DNA of 64,000 nucleotides from Fuerstiella sp. (lineage in GTDB: Bacteria > Planctomycetota > Planctomycetia > Planctomycetales > Planctomycetaceae), in assembly GCA_022447185.1 (NCBI GenBank), contig JAKVAY010000002.1, positions 29,974-93,973 on the forward strand, read 5' to 3'. Of the stretch, positions 25,399 to 35,223 are shown piece by piece. Position numbers and translations under genes: made by a program. A model generated the notes under the pieces. It did no database searches. It saw only the letters and a program-made list of their open reading frames with translations, and was not told where the DNA came from. The first letter of the stretch is position 1; every line of letters starts with the position of its first letter.

Positions 25399-26502
25399 CT
25401 ACTGCACGGTCCAATACTCCAATGCAACCTGAGTCGTTTTGTCATACAACGACCCCGGCTTGGGCACTTGTCGCCGAACTCGGTGTTCGTCCGCTTTTGT
25501 TTCAGCAACTGGTCCCTTCAGTTTGCGGATCTGTGTTTTCGCGATCCCAATGCGATTCAACGCTGCGCTAGCCTGTCTGTCTGACATTCCCACCAGATTC
25601 GGCATACCGCTGCGAGGTCCAGAATCGTCGGTTGCTGTGGCATTTTTTTCAGCACTGCCATCACGATTAACAACCTTCACGGTCCACCCGCTGGGGATTC
25701 TGGCGTTGAATTTGCTGTTACCCAGTTTTTCCCAGAACTTGCTCAACCGAGAGTTCGCCACCAAGTCACTAAAGGCATAAGTCACTTGTGAAGTCCCGGC
25801 TGGATTTGTCAGTCGAACATGTGTCGGGAGTCCGGTTTGCATATCGATCTTGATGTCAGCCTTGCTCCAGTTTCGTGAGTCATCTGCATTTTTGGGTTCG
25901 GCCATCAGAAACGTGTACTGGTCCTGCTGCCTGACAAGCTTTAGGCGGAACCGTGCCAGAGCATCTGCGGGCGGGAGGCCGAACAGAAACGGAAGCGGTC
26001 CATTCATAATGTTTCGTCCGCGCTCTTCCGGGCGTAGATTCAGTACGGTTGCCAGTTTTGTATCGTGTTCTTTACTGATGACGCGCAGTCCGTCACAGAT
26101 CCATTCTTCCGAAGTGTCGGGCAGAAGTTCAAACAATCCCCCTGTCGTTTTATTACGTGGTGCTCCTCTGGCTTTGCGGTCTGCAAGCAATTTGGGAGTG
26201 ATTTTCAACGGTTCGATTTTCAGGAACCCCTTGTCCGGTGATTCGAACAGGAATTTGCCAACACCCAATTTTTCGGTGCTGAATGCCAGGTCGTACGATC
26301 GGCGCATCACATCGCCCTCAAGTCGCTTGATTTTGGCACTTTTTGCCGACCAGTCCTCGAGTACACGCCACAGAGTGGAATCGTCTTGCGCTGGCTGAGC
26401 TGCGGTGCGGCTGGAAGCGCCACGACGCACAGAAGGTTGTGCTCTGGCAACAGCAGCAGATAACCCGGTGAACAATACTGCGACTACAAGCAACCGACGC
26501 AT
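25399..26502 (-). CDS. TIGR03009-family secreted protein with C-terminal PASTA domain
   Basis: 367 residues from the ATG at 26500-26502. Signal peptide RRLLVVAVLFTGLSAAVARAQ. Residues about 45-275 match the planctomycete TIGR03009 family, resembling outer-membrane lipoprotein-sorting (LolA/LppX-like) folds: strands such as VGKFLFESPDKGFLKIEP and IKIDMQTGLPTHVRL. The last 65 residues read like a PASTA domain (MPNLVGMSDRQASAALNR, then a QVPKPGS turn), usually a peptidoglycan- or ligand-binding unit. Possibly a periplasmic lipid or cell-envelope factor. It lies upstream of parB on the same strand after 272 bp. Confidence 0.7.
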   Translation of the reverse strand: MRRLLVVAVLFTGLSAAVARAQPSVRRGASSRTAAQPAQDDSTLWRVLEDWSAKSAKIKRLEGDVMRRSYDLAFSTEKLGVGKFLFESPDKGFLKIEPLKITPKLLADRKARGAPRNKTTGGLFELLPDTSEEWICDGLRVISKEHDTKLATVLNLRPEERGRNIMNGPLPFLFGLPPADALARFRLKLVRQQDQYTFLMAEPKNADDSRNWSKADIKIDMQTGLPTHVRLTNPAGTSQVTYAFSDLVANSRLSKFWEKLGNSKFNARIPSGWTVKVVNRDGSAEKNATATDDSGPRSGMPNLVGMSDRQASAALNRIGIAKTQIRKLKGPVAETKADEHRVRRQVPKPGSLYDKTTQVALEYWTVQ

Positions 26503-27229
26503 CGGATTCCTTCCGAACACTCAGTGACCGTCCTCATGACGGATTTGTCAGTGAATCCGGGTCGAGCGCATAGATACAGCCCAGACCCTGGAATCACTTA
26601 TATCGACTGCCCAAAATCACCGCCAGACCGGTTCGACAGTGCACAAACGCTTTATTCTTTCTGATTTTTTCCGGGTGATTTGCAGCGCTGAGTCCCTTTT
26701 CAGGCTGTCAGCCGGATCTGCCCGGGCATCACACGGTTCCGCAGGTTCAGGATCACGTATCAATGTTCTCTCGGAGGTGCTTTATGGATTTCTACCAACC
26801 GGGGCCCTGATTCCGCTCGCATCCTCAGACCAGGTCGAAGATGCTGCAGCAGCACATTCCTCTATTGATGCACAAGCTAAAAATCAAAGCTTGGTCAGCG
26901 AGGTTGTTTCATATGACACAGAGGCTGAGCCTGGAGACAATCTTCGACTCACCGCCAGGATCATCAATGCGACCCGGAATCGGATCACAATGCACCAGAG
27001 TGAATTTTTGCATCCAGACATGTACTGTTTGACATTTGCCACGTATTAAGAGATGCAAAAATTTCCGCAACTCGTGACATCGATGACAATGAAGGGTCAG
27101 CTCCAGTGGTCGCTCGCTGCTTTAACACCGTGCTTCCACAAGGCATCATTGATTATGAAATGGTCCTGAGCAGCACGTAAGGAAGGATCAGTGCGGTTTA
27201 CGTCCGGCTCAGACAGAGAGGCACTGCGC
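26503..27229. other. Long gap with a doubtful 136-codon frame
   Basis: 727 bp between divergent genes. A plus-strand frame runs from GTG 26639 to 27049 and its second half (SYDTEAEPGDNLRLTARIINATRN) has the texture of an Ig-like extracellular strand pair, but it has no signal peptide, ATG or RBS, so it may be a gene remnant. The rest holds presumably the promoters of both neighbours; nothing else was recognised. Confidence 0.35.
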
Positions 27230-28540
27230 ATGAACACGACTAACACCGGTTGTACTGCTCCACGAAGTCGTTTGATCCAGCGACGTTCTGTTTTCAAGGC
27301 TGCCGCCGCGGCAGCGGGTGTCGCGATTGCGCCAGCTCGTTTACAGTCTGCGTCACCGTCGGAAAAACTCAACCTCGCCTTTGTGGGAGTCGGTGGACGC
27401 GGCCGAGCCAATGTGGGTGCGCTGGCCGGACAGAACTTCGTGGCATTTGCAGACGTGGACGATCATCGAGCTGGTGAAGTTTTTGAAAAATACCCCTCGG
27501 TCCGGCGGTATCGTGACTACAGGATCATGCTGGACGATGTTGGCAGCAGGCTGGACGGAGTTGTGATCAGCACACCGGATCACATGCATTTCCATCCGAC
27601 GTGGGCCGCCATGCAACTGGGGCTTCACGTGTATGTTGAAAAGCCGCTGGCTCACGATGTACACGAAACACGGATACTCACGAATTACGCCCGGACGGCT
27701 CACCTGGCAACGCAGCTGGGAGCTCAGCGACATGCCTATGACAATATGCGCCGCGTTGTGGAACTGATTCAGGCAGGTACGATCGGTGATGTGACTGAGG
27801 TCTGGTCGTGGGTCACAGGAAATCGCGGCATGCCAAAGATTCCGGCCGGACGACCATCGGTTCCGGCTCACCTGGACTATGACCTCTGGACCGGAGCCGT
27901 CAAACATCGTCCGTATCATCCGTCTGTCTGTCCCTACGGCTGGCGATTCTGGTGGCACTATGGGTCCGGCGAAACCGGAAACTGGGGCTGTCACACTCTG
28001 GATATTCCATTCTGGGCACTGGACCTGAAATATCCGGTCCGTGTTGATGCCGACGGACCGTCTGTTGACCCGGAACGCACCCCAACATCAATGCAGCAGA
28101 CGTTTCAGTTTCCGGTCAGAGGCAACAAACCGTGTGTGACTTTGCACTGGCACCACGGTATTCCAAAGATTCTTCAACAGCTGGGCCTGCCGGCCAAAGA
28201 AAATAACACACTTTTCATTGGCAGCGACGGGATGTTGTTGTGTGGGTTTCATGACCGTACTCTGCTGCCGGAAGACCGGTTTGCCGATGTTGAGCCTCCG
28301 CCAAGGACGATTCCGGATTCCCCGGGCTTCTATCAGGAATGGGTGAATGCCTGCAAAGGGCAGGGGCCGGCGACTCTGGACTTTTCCTATGCCGGTCCGT
28401 TGACTGAAACGGCCCTTCTGGGCAATGTCGCGTACCGCGCCGGAGGATTCGACTGGGACGCTGCCTCCATGTCGGCCGGGTCCAACCAGGCAGCAAACGC
28501 ATTGTTGAAGACCGAATACCGGCGGGGCTGGGAAATCTGA
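27230..28540 (+). CDS. Tat-exported Gfo/Idh/MocA-family oxidoreductase
   Basis: 436 residues from the ATG at 27230 (gagagg at 27216-27221 as RBS; GTG 27191 is an alternative start). Twin-arginine signal IQRRSVFKAAAAAAG. Rossmann start KLNLAFVGVGGRGRAN, catalytic motif VEKPLAHD, and a C-terminal domain with YGWRFWWHYGSGETGNWGCH, very like the protein encoded at 3052-4359; the two also share a similar ending (LTETALLGNVAYRAG, RRGWEI). They are likely paralogues. Convergent with the next gene. Confidence 0.85.
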   Translation: MNTTNTGCTAPRSRLIQRRSVFKAAAAAAGVAIAPARLQSASPSEKLNLAFVGVGGRGRANVGALAGQNFVAFADVDDHRAGEVFEKYPSVRRYRDYRIMLDDVGSRLDGVVISTPDHMHFHPTWAAMQLGLHVYVEKPLAHDVHETRILTNYARTAHLATQLGAQRHAYDNMRRVVELIQAGTIGDVTEVWSWVTGNRGMPKIPAGRPSVPAHLDYDLWTGAVKHRPYHPSVCPYGWRFWWHYGSGETGNWGCHTLDIPFWALDLKYPVRVDADGPSVDPERTPTSMQQTFQFPVRGNKPCVTLHWHHGIPKILQQLGLPAKENNTLFIGSDGMLLCGFHDRTLLPEDRFADVEPPPRTIPDSPGFYQEWVNACKGQGPATLDFSYAGPLTETALLGNVAYRAGGFDWDAASMSAGSNQAANALLKTEYRRGWEI

Positions 28541-28842
28541 CGTTCCAGGGACAGTAACACCGGAAATCCAGTCCGACTGCCGGAACTCATCTGTCCGCAG
28601 TCCGGCATGATTTCTGAGCTATTGATGATATGGTGCAGATTCCGTCCCAGGCGTCTCCACCGGTTTGTCTTTGATGGCAAGGGCCTGAAGGAGGTTCCCC
28701 CGGGGATTGTCATGTCCCCTGTCGTGTTTGAGATCATCTTCTGCTGAGAAACACAACTGCCCAACTCAATCATGTGCGGGGTGAAAGAACGAATCTGTTT
28801 CAAATCCGTTTGCCTGACATCACGATCACATTCGCAGGTAGG
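28541..28842. other. Convergent intergenic region
   Basis: 302 bp between two convergent oxidoreductase genes. It includes an inverted repeat (tgccgga ... tccggca, about 28577-28607) that might help end transcription; no gene is seen. Confidence 0.35.
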
Positions 28843-30045
28843 TTAACGGAACCAGTCGTAATTTAGTCCCAGCGATCGATCCGTTAGTGGCAGCTCGATG
28901 CGTTTGCCTCCCTGCTTTGCGGATTGTTTCATCGCAATTTCGACTTCGAGTGCGACGGCTACCCGCCTGCCTGAGTTCTTGGGCTCATCCAGCTTGTTTT
29001 CAAGACAGTCCAGGATATCGGCGAGGCAATACACGGCCCCATATGGCGGCACGAACTGTGGCTGCGGCCAGGAAACCTGCACTCGGCGTTTGCCGCCCTT
29101 TGTTTCCACATCCTGCCACAATTGCCACGCGTTATTATAGTCGAACGTCATTTCTCCCTGGCTGCCACTCAGCCGTATGCCAGGCGCTCCCTTCAGGAAA
29201 TGTACCATTTGGCCGTCCTTTGTGGACATCACTCCCTGTCCGGTAAATTCATCGCTGCCGGACTTGCGCCGGGGTGAGTCACCGATGCCAACGACCCATG
29301 CCGGTGCACTCTCGAGGAAGTAAGACCAGTTCTGGTGCTGTGCAGAGGGCCCCGACGCTTCAATTGACAGGACGTCCCCGATGATACCGCCCTGGACCAG
29401 TTCTTTCGCATTGGCAAACGACGGGTGTGTCGTCGTAATAGAACCACAGCACAGAGGAATCCCACGATCGGCACAGCTTCTGACCATCGCATCCGCCTCG
29501 TCGAGGGTGTGGGCCATCGGCTTTTCTGTGAAAATGGCTTTGGCACCAAGTTCTGCTGCTTTAACGGTGAGAAAAGCGCGACCTTTTGTGTTTGTACAGA
29601 TAGCCACAATGTCGAGTTTTTCTTTGCGCATCATTTCGACGCCGTCGGTGTACAGAGCCTCGATGCCGTAACGATCACCGAATACTTTGAGCCGTTGTTT
29701 GTCCCGTTCGCCGCCGGCGACCAGTTCGACTTCAGGTCTGTCCCAAAGCGCTTCGGCATAGGAAGTGGGAAGTCCCTCATTTCCGGGGTGTGTGTGGTAA
29801 TGGAATTGGCGGTGGACATTCAGTTTGGGGGTCGGGCGGTTGACATCGTGGATGTCAAACCGGTCCGGGATACGTTCTGCCAGATCATACAGCAGTCCCA
29901 TCCACCCCAGTCCTATGATTCCGGCACGATACTTTGGCCTGCTGCGGACCAGCGAAGAGGCCATCGTATCGTTCGAAGGAACGACTGCAGCACCAGTTCC
30001 CAGTCCCGTGGCCACAGCGGTTTGGACAAAATGTCGTCTTTCCAT
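28843..30045 (-). CDS. Tat-exported Gfo/Idh/MocA-family oxidoreductase
   Basis: 400 residues. Twin-arginine signal (ERRHFVQTAVATGLG). Rossmann start YRAGIIGLGWMGLLY with the GxGxxG variant, and FTEKPMAHT as the Lys-Pro motif. Between strands 1 and 2 it carries an extra 50-residue insert rich in His/Pro (HRQFHYHTHPGNEGLP), not seen in the other family members of this window. Substrate unknown. Probably a distinct subfamily from the 3052 and 27230 proteins. Confidence 0.8.
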   Translation of the reverse strand: MERRHFVQTAVATGLGTGAAVVPSNDTMASSLVRSRPKYRAGIIGLGWMGLLYDLAERIPDRFDIHDVNRPTPKLNVHRQFHYHTHPGNEGLPTSYAEALWDRPEVELVAGGERDKQRLKVFGDRYGIEALYTDGVEMMRKEKLDIVAICTNTKGRAFLTVKAAELGAKAIFTEKPMAHTLDEADAMVRSCADRGIPLCCGSITTTHPSFANAKELVQGGIIGDVLSIEASGPSAQHQNWSYFLESAPAWVVGIGDSPRRKSGSDEFTGQGVMSTKDGQMVHFLKGAPGIRLSGSQGEMTFDYNNAWQLWQDVETKGGKRRVQVSWPQPQFVPPYGAVYCLADILDCLENKLDEPKNSGRRVAVALEVEIAMKQSAKQGGKRIELPLTDRSLGLNYDWFR

Positions 30046-30660
30046 TATCGCTCACCCGTTGCACAAAGGTTACTCGGGAAATTCACCGTAGTCTTCCGTT
30101 CACTCTATGTTAACGTAATGGAATCCGCAGGACTTGTGGGGAGTAAAATCTGTCAGAAACTGCAGGTGCCGGACATCAAGCCCGGCAACTTTTTTATTAT
30201 GGATACTTTGCCGGCAGGATCTGGGGGTTGCCTCAGGGGCGGTGACCCCCTTCGTGGAATTGCTCCACCCGGAATACGAAGTTTCCGATGTTCTGGAAGC
30301 TATGCAGCGAGCGGCATGCTCCCCGCGTCTTGGTTGCAAGCATCCGTAGTTCCGCCGGTGTCTGCAGGCACGTCAGACGTTGCCGGCAAACACAGGCCGC
30401 CACCCAGGACACAGGAAGTTCAGCACCACACAGCTCAGTAGTCGACCAGTCATCGACAGGAAGCGGTACGTCACCACGCTGCGGCAGTTCTACAAGTCCG
30501 AGACGACCTGGTTGTAGAAGCAGACGTAATCCTTGGGTGTATCGCTGTCCCGGAATTGGATAGCGACTCGGTGTTCCCGCGTTATGATGTGGATTTCGTG
30601 CCGGACTGCAGGACAACACTTTTCGCAGAGTTCACAAGCTGAATCCAGGGGAATTTTTGA
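30046..30660. other. Intergenic region upstream of the PQQ/haem protein gene
   Basis: 615 bp between divergent genes. Several overlapping frames of 70-130 codons exist on both strands, but none has a credible start, composition or family match. No RNA gene or operator was recognised. Confidence 0.35.
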
Positions 30661-33576
30661 ATGGTTTTTGCCGCTACGCGCCGACCGGGTCTCGGCGGAA
30701 TCGTCCTCATTTTTATCGTGTTTCATGTGACCGTTGAGCACACACACAGGGTAACCGCTGCCGATGACCCGCCTCCCGCGTGGACAACCTCACGGCTCAG
30801 TGGCACTCCGACTCCTCCGGATCCATATACGATTCGTCCGGCCTTTCCACATCTTTTCTTCAGTAATCCAACCAGTCTTGAAGAACTCCGGTGCGGGCGG
30901 ATGCTGGTCAGTGAAGATGCGGGAAACATCTACACGTTCGTGAAAGACTCAACCGTTCAGCAAAAACAATTGCTGCTGAAAATTGACGGCGCACGAATCT
31001 GGCATGCCACAGCGTCTTACCGGAATGACTCTCACTGGCAGTTGTATATGTGTTACTCAAAAAACGACGTGACGTTTGTGTCCCGGTTTGATGTCGCAGA
31101 CACCACTGCTGACCTGCAAAGTGAAGAAATCATTCTCACCTGGCCCGCCGGCGGACATAACGGTGGTTGTCTGCATTTTGGGACTGATGGAATGCTTTAC
31201 ATCTCAAGTGGTGATGGATCAGGTCCAAATCCTCCGGACGGTCGAACGGCGGCACAGGATGTTTCAAATCTTTTTGGATGTGTGCTACGGATCGACGTTC
31301 GAAAGAAAGAGGACGGCAGAAACTATACCGTTCCGCCAGACAATCCATTCGTGGATCTTGAAGGAGCTCGACCTGAAATCTGGGCCTACGGATTGCGAAA
31401 TCCCTGGAAATTCGGCATCGACAGAATCACAGGAAACATTTTTGCTGCGGACAACGGCTGGGAATCATGGGAAACGGTTCACCAAATCGTTCGTGGGGGC
31501 AACTGCGGCTGGCCAATCATGGAAGGACGGGCCGTGCTGCGAAGTGAAGTGAAGCAGGGGCCAACACCCATTCGCCCGCCGCTTAAGGATCACTCGCACA
31601 CGGAAGCAAATTCGGTCATCGGCGGTCCGATTTATCGAGGTACTAAACTGCCAGAACTGAATGGTACGTTCATTTACGGTGACTATATCACCGGTACAAT
31701 TTGGGGTCTGCAGTCAGACGGTAACGGTTCGTACACACACACCACACTGGTGGACACGCACCAGCGGATCACTGCGTTTGCTGAGGGGTCTGTCGGAGAA
31801 TTGTTTGTTCTTGATTACGACTACACGGGTCAGATTTACGAGGTCGTGCCGACGGGACTGGAAGATAAGTCGGCTGACTTCCCTCGGCGACTGAGCGAAA
31901 CAGGTTTGTTTACTTCAGTAAACCCGATGATCCCGGCGGCCGGCGTCGTGCCTTATGATGTCGTTGTCAAACGCTGGATGGATGGCGCTGTGGGCGAGCG
32001 ATGGGTTGCAATTCCAGATTCGGATCCGATTACACTTGCGACTGATGGACAGTTACCCGTGTATCCTGATGGCACAGTTTTTGTCAAGCACCTGACGCTT
32101 CCGCAAGCGGAAGCGTCCATGCCGCGGTTCCCGCTTGAGACGCAGGTCCTGCACTACGAAAACGAGAGCTGGCATCCCTACAGTTATGTATGGGATGACG
32201 ATCAAACGGATGCCGTACTTGTGGATGCCGCGGGAGATGATCGTCACCTGAACTACCACGTTGAAGCAGTCAGCGGCAGCGGAACAGAAATCGCTGAGCG
32301 AACGTGGCATGTTTCGGCCGAGAATGAGTGCCGAATGTGCCACAACGCAGCGTCAGGATTTGTCCTTGGATTTGTTCCCAACCAGCTCAACATCGACCAA
32401 CATGTTTCCGATGGCAGTGTTGCAACGCAACTTGGACAACTTGTTAACCGGCGGGTGATTAACGAGATTCAACCGTTCCCGAATGACGATCCAGGGCGAC
32501 TCGTCGATCCTCACGATGAGAGGTACAGTCTCAATGATCGAGCTCTATCCTACCTACACGGTAATTGTGCATCCTGTCACCATCAGCGAGGCAGCGCGAT
32601 CGTTTCTTTCTATCTGCGGCGTGAATTGCCGTTCGAAGAACTCAGAACCAATAAGGGCACAGGAATTGGAACATTCGGGATACGGAACGCAAAACTGATT
32701 GTACCTGGTGATCCGTATCGTTCGGTTCTGTTGTACCGGATGTCCAAACTTGGCTATGCCCGAATGCCATACATTGGGTCGCGAGTCGTCGACAGTCAGG
32801 GAGTTGACCTGATTGAAGAGTGGATTCGATTAATGCCTCACACGGCCAGCTCCCAGGACTCGTCGCCAGTCCAGACCGGATCCAGGGACCATCGCAGTCT
32901 GGCGGTTGTGAGTGCGAAGCAGACCCCACAAAATCAAAAATTTGCCGCCTTGCAACTGCTGGACTCCACAGAAGGAGCGCTGGCGCTTTCCGTTGCGATG
33001 CATCGTGGTGAAGCCGAAGGAGTCGAACGTTCTGATGCTTACCGTGTCAGTAATAGTGATATTCGTGGACTGTTCGAAACTTTCATCCCGGAGAAATTGC
33101 GGCGCAAAACACTTGGCCGCAACATAGATCCACAAACAATTTTGTCGCTGAGCGGCGATGCCGGACGCGGCCGGCTCATTTTTTACAGCGATGGAACCCG
33201 ATGTCGAAACTGCCACGACTTGAATGATGCCAGGAAATCGACAGGACCGACACTCAGTGAAATCCGGAAGAAGTACAGGAAACCAGCGGAGATGCTGACC
33301 CACATACTTAAACCGTCACTGAAGGTCGATGAGAAGTTTGTGATGTGGGTTGTTGTCACGAATTCCGGCGAGGTTCATAACGGGTTGCTTGTGACACGCA
33401 ATGACGCGGGCGTGGTTCTGAAAACGGCCGATGGCAGTACCATTCGCATCAATCGCTCTACCATTGAGGAGATGATTCAGAGTCCGCAATCGCTGATGCC
33501 GGAAGGAATTTTGAGCGATCAGACGGCTCAGGAAGCTGCTGATCTGCTTGCATGGTTTGGCGTTACAGGCGACTAA
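30661..33576 (+). CDS. PQQ-dependent sugar dehydrogenase-like propeller with c-type haem domains
   Basis: 971 residues, secreted (hydrophobic N-terminus GIVLIFIVFHVTV). Residues about 70-400 form the glucose/sorbosone dehydrogenase propeller: WPAGGHNGGCLHFGTDGMLYIS, then YGLRNPWKFGID and VRGGNCGWPIMEG. Three haem-attachment motifs follow: CRMCH near 556, CASCH near 636 and CRNCH near 847. The last 150 residues match the planctomycete putative haem-binding domain (TIGR02603-like: GRLIFYSDGTRCRNCHD ... TGPTLSEI). Likely oxidises a sugar or alcohol in the periplasm and passes electrons through its own haems. Whether PQQ is the cofactor is not provable here. Confidence 0.8.
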   Translation: MVFAATRRPGLGGIVLIFIVFHVTVEHTHRVTAADDPPPAWTTSRLSGTPTPPDPYTIRPAFPHLFFSNPTSLEELRCGRMLVSEDAGNIYTFVKDSTVQQKQLLLKIDGARIWHATASYRNDSHWQLYMCYSKNDVTFVSRFDVADTTADLQSEEIILTWPAGGHNGGCLHFGTDGMLYISSGDGSGPNPPDGRTAAQDVSNLFGCVLRIDVRKKEDGRNYTVPPDNPFVDLEGARPEIWAYGLRNPWKFGIDRITGNIFAADNGWESWETVHQIVRGGNCGWPIMEGRAVLRSEVKQGPTPIRPPLKDHSHTEANSVIGGPIYRGTKLPELNGTFIYGDYITGTIWGLQSDGNGSYTHTTLVDTHQRITAFAEGSVGELFVLDYDYTGQIYEVVPTGLEDKSADFPRRLSETGLFTSVNPMIPAAGVVPYDVVVKRWMDGAVGERWVAIPDSDPITLATDGQLPVYPDGTVFVKHLTLPQAEASMPRFPLETQVLHYENESWHPYSYVWDDDQTDAVLVDAAGDDRHLNYHVEAVSGSGTEIAERTWHVSAENECRMCHNAASGFVLGFVPNQLNIDQHVSDGSVATQLGQLVNRRVINEIQPFPNDDPGRLVDPHDERYSLNDRALSYLHGNCASCHHQRGSAIVSFYLRRELPFEELRTNKGTGIGTFGIRNAKLIVPGDPYRSVLLYRMSKLGYARMPYIGSRVVDSQGVDLIEEWIRLMPHTASSQDSSPVQTGSRDHRSLAVVSAKQTPQNQKFAALQLLDSTEGALALSVAMHRGEAEGVERSDAYRVSNSDIRGLFETFIPEKLRRKTLGRNIDPQTILSLSGDAGRGRLIFYSDGTRCRNCHDLNDARKSTGPTLSEIRKKYRKPAEMLTHILKPSLKVDEKFVMWVVVTNSGEVHNGLLVTRNDAGVVLKTADGSTIRINRSTIEEMIQSPQSLMPEGILSDQTAQEAADLLAWFGVTGD

Positions 33577-33901
33577 CATTCCCTTTACGCGCAAACTCAT
33601 CACGTTGCGGATGGTTGCTGTTGTTTGCGCGGCAGCTGTCTCAGTCGGATTGAATCGTGTCTCGACAACGGGCCGCGCTGCTCCGCGGGTCCGTTGTACA
33701 TCAGTGTCTTTCGGAGAAATTTCCGGTGTCAGTACGCGTAGTGAATTGCATTCAGTCGAGTACCCGGTCTGATCGACAGTGACTCTTAGTGTTCCCTGGC
33801 CTTCCCGTAACTTGTGGATGTCTCGGGATCAGCCTTCGCGTACAATTGCCCCGAGACGCTTCCCGGCCAGCCAGATCACTGCAGACAGGACTCAGGTAAT
33901 C
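33577..33901. other. Intergenic region
   Basis: 325 bp. A short frame overlapping the end of the preceding gene contains a hydrophobic run (MVAVVCAAAVSVGL) but no recognised protein. Otherwise nothing seen. Confidence 0.35.
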
Positions 33902-34996
33902 ATGACCCAATTGCACGCATCACGCCGCCAATTTCTGGAGGCAACAGGCGGTATGGCTCTCGCCGTTTCCGCGCCAGCCATTGCAGGAGCGGACAACAAA
34001 AGCGGATCGAAGCCTCCGGTGATTGGTCCGGAAGGTCATCGGTACGAGGTGCATCACAACTGCATGCAGATCCCTAAGCACATACGTTGGCAGGATACGC
34101 ATGGGGTTGCCATCGATGCGGCAGGACTGATCTATGTGAAACACCGCACAAAGACAGCCGACCCGCAGGATGCCATCGTCGTGTTCGATCAAAACGGCAG
34201 GTTTGTGCGATCCTTCGGCAGCGAATTTCACGGAGGCGGACACGGGATCGATATTCGATGTGACGGCGGCGAGGAATTTCTTTACCTTTGCGACAACAAA
34301 GGTCATATCGCCAAAACCACCCTGAAGGGCGAAGTTGTCTGGAAGCAGGGGGCGCCAGAAATTACACCATATGAAAATGCCAGACCGTTTCAGGTAAAAA
34401 CGCCTGGCAAATATGGCAAGGGGTACCTGTTTAGCCCCACCAACATAGCGTTCGCGCCCGACGGCGGATTTTGGGTGGGTGACGGATATGGCTCACATTA
34501 TATCATCAAGTACGACAAAAACGCGAAGGCCGTCAGTCATTTCGGCGGAGTTGGTGATGGCCCTGGTCAGTTGCGCACTCCGCACGGGTTGTGGTGGGAC
34601 GATCGGCCGGGACGTGAACCGGCGCTGGTTGTTGCTGATCGGGCCAATGCACGACTGCAGTATTTTTCGGCCCAGGGCAGGCATCTTGGCTTCTTCGACG
34701 ACATGCTTTTTCCCGCGGACATAGATCTCCGTGGTGACGTGATGCTCGTACCCGACCTGCACGCACGGATTACATTGCTCGATGTCGCCAACAATGTGAT
34801 CGCTCACCTGGGGCACGATCCGGCATGGCTCCGGCTGGTGTTGGCCGACAAATTTGCCATGCGGCGGCATCCTGAACGCTGGAAGGCAGGCCGGTTCATT
34901 CACCCGCACGATGCGTGTTTCGACGACGATGGAAATATCTATTTAGTCGAGTGGGTGGCTACCGGCAGGGTGAGCTTTCTGAAGCATGTCGGGTGA
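33902..34996 (+). CDS. Tat-exported NHL-repeat / 6-bladed beta-propeller protein
   Basis: 364 residues from the ATG at 33902 (frame open upstream to 33779). Twin-arginine signal SRRQFLEATGG. The body shows NHL-type blades: DTHGVAIDAAGLIYV, PTNIAFAPDGGFWVGDGYG, LRTPHGLWWDD, and IHPHDACFDDDGNIYLVEW. This resembles the peptidyl-alpha-hydroxyglycine alpha-amidating-lyase-like propellers common in planctomycetes. Binding or lyase role not decidable. Follows the PQQ/haem protein gene on the same strand. Confidence 0.75.
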   Translation: MTQLHASRRQFLEATGGMALAVSAPAIAGADNKSGSKPPVIGPEGHRYEVHHNCMQIPKHIRWQDTHGVAIDAAGLIYVKHRTKTADPQDAIVVFDQNGRFVRSFGSEFHGGGHGIDIRCDGGEEFLYLCDNKGHIAKTTLKGEVVWKQGAPEITPYENARPFQVKTPGKYGKGYLFSPTNIAFAPDGGFWVGDGYGSHYIIKYDKNAKAVSHFGGVGDGPGQLRTPHGLWWDDRPGREPALVVADRANARLQYFSAQGRHLGFFDDMLFPADIDLRGDVMLVPDLHARITLLDVANNVIAHLGHDPAWLRLVLADKFAMRRHPERWKAGRFIHPHDACFDDDGNIYLVEWVATGRVSFLKHVG

Positions 34997-35223
34997 GATC
35001 GGCAAACGACTCGCACGATCACACATTGGCCGAGCCTGTCTAACGAGGTTCGTGGAGTGTGACAGGATTTGTCGTGTTTGCTCGTTTGCCGACACGAGTA
35101 ACAACCCAATGTGGCCTTCTGTTCGCAGTCTGCATGGACAACTATCATGGCAGGTAAAGTGGTGCAGACTTTCTATGTTCTGTTTTCATCTGACCAGCGC
35201 ATGATTCCCTTGAGAGCAACGTG

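Noticed and set aside
29425..30441. 338-codon plus-strand frame
   Set aside because: It lies mostly antisense to the well-supported Gfo/Idh/MocA gene at 28843-30045 and its translation lacks domain character.
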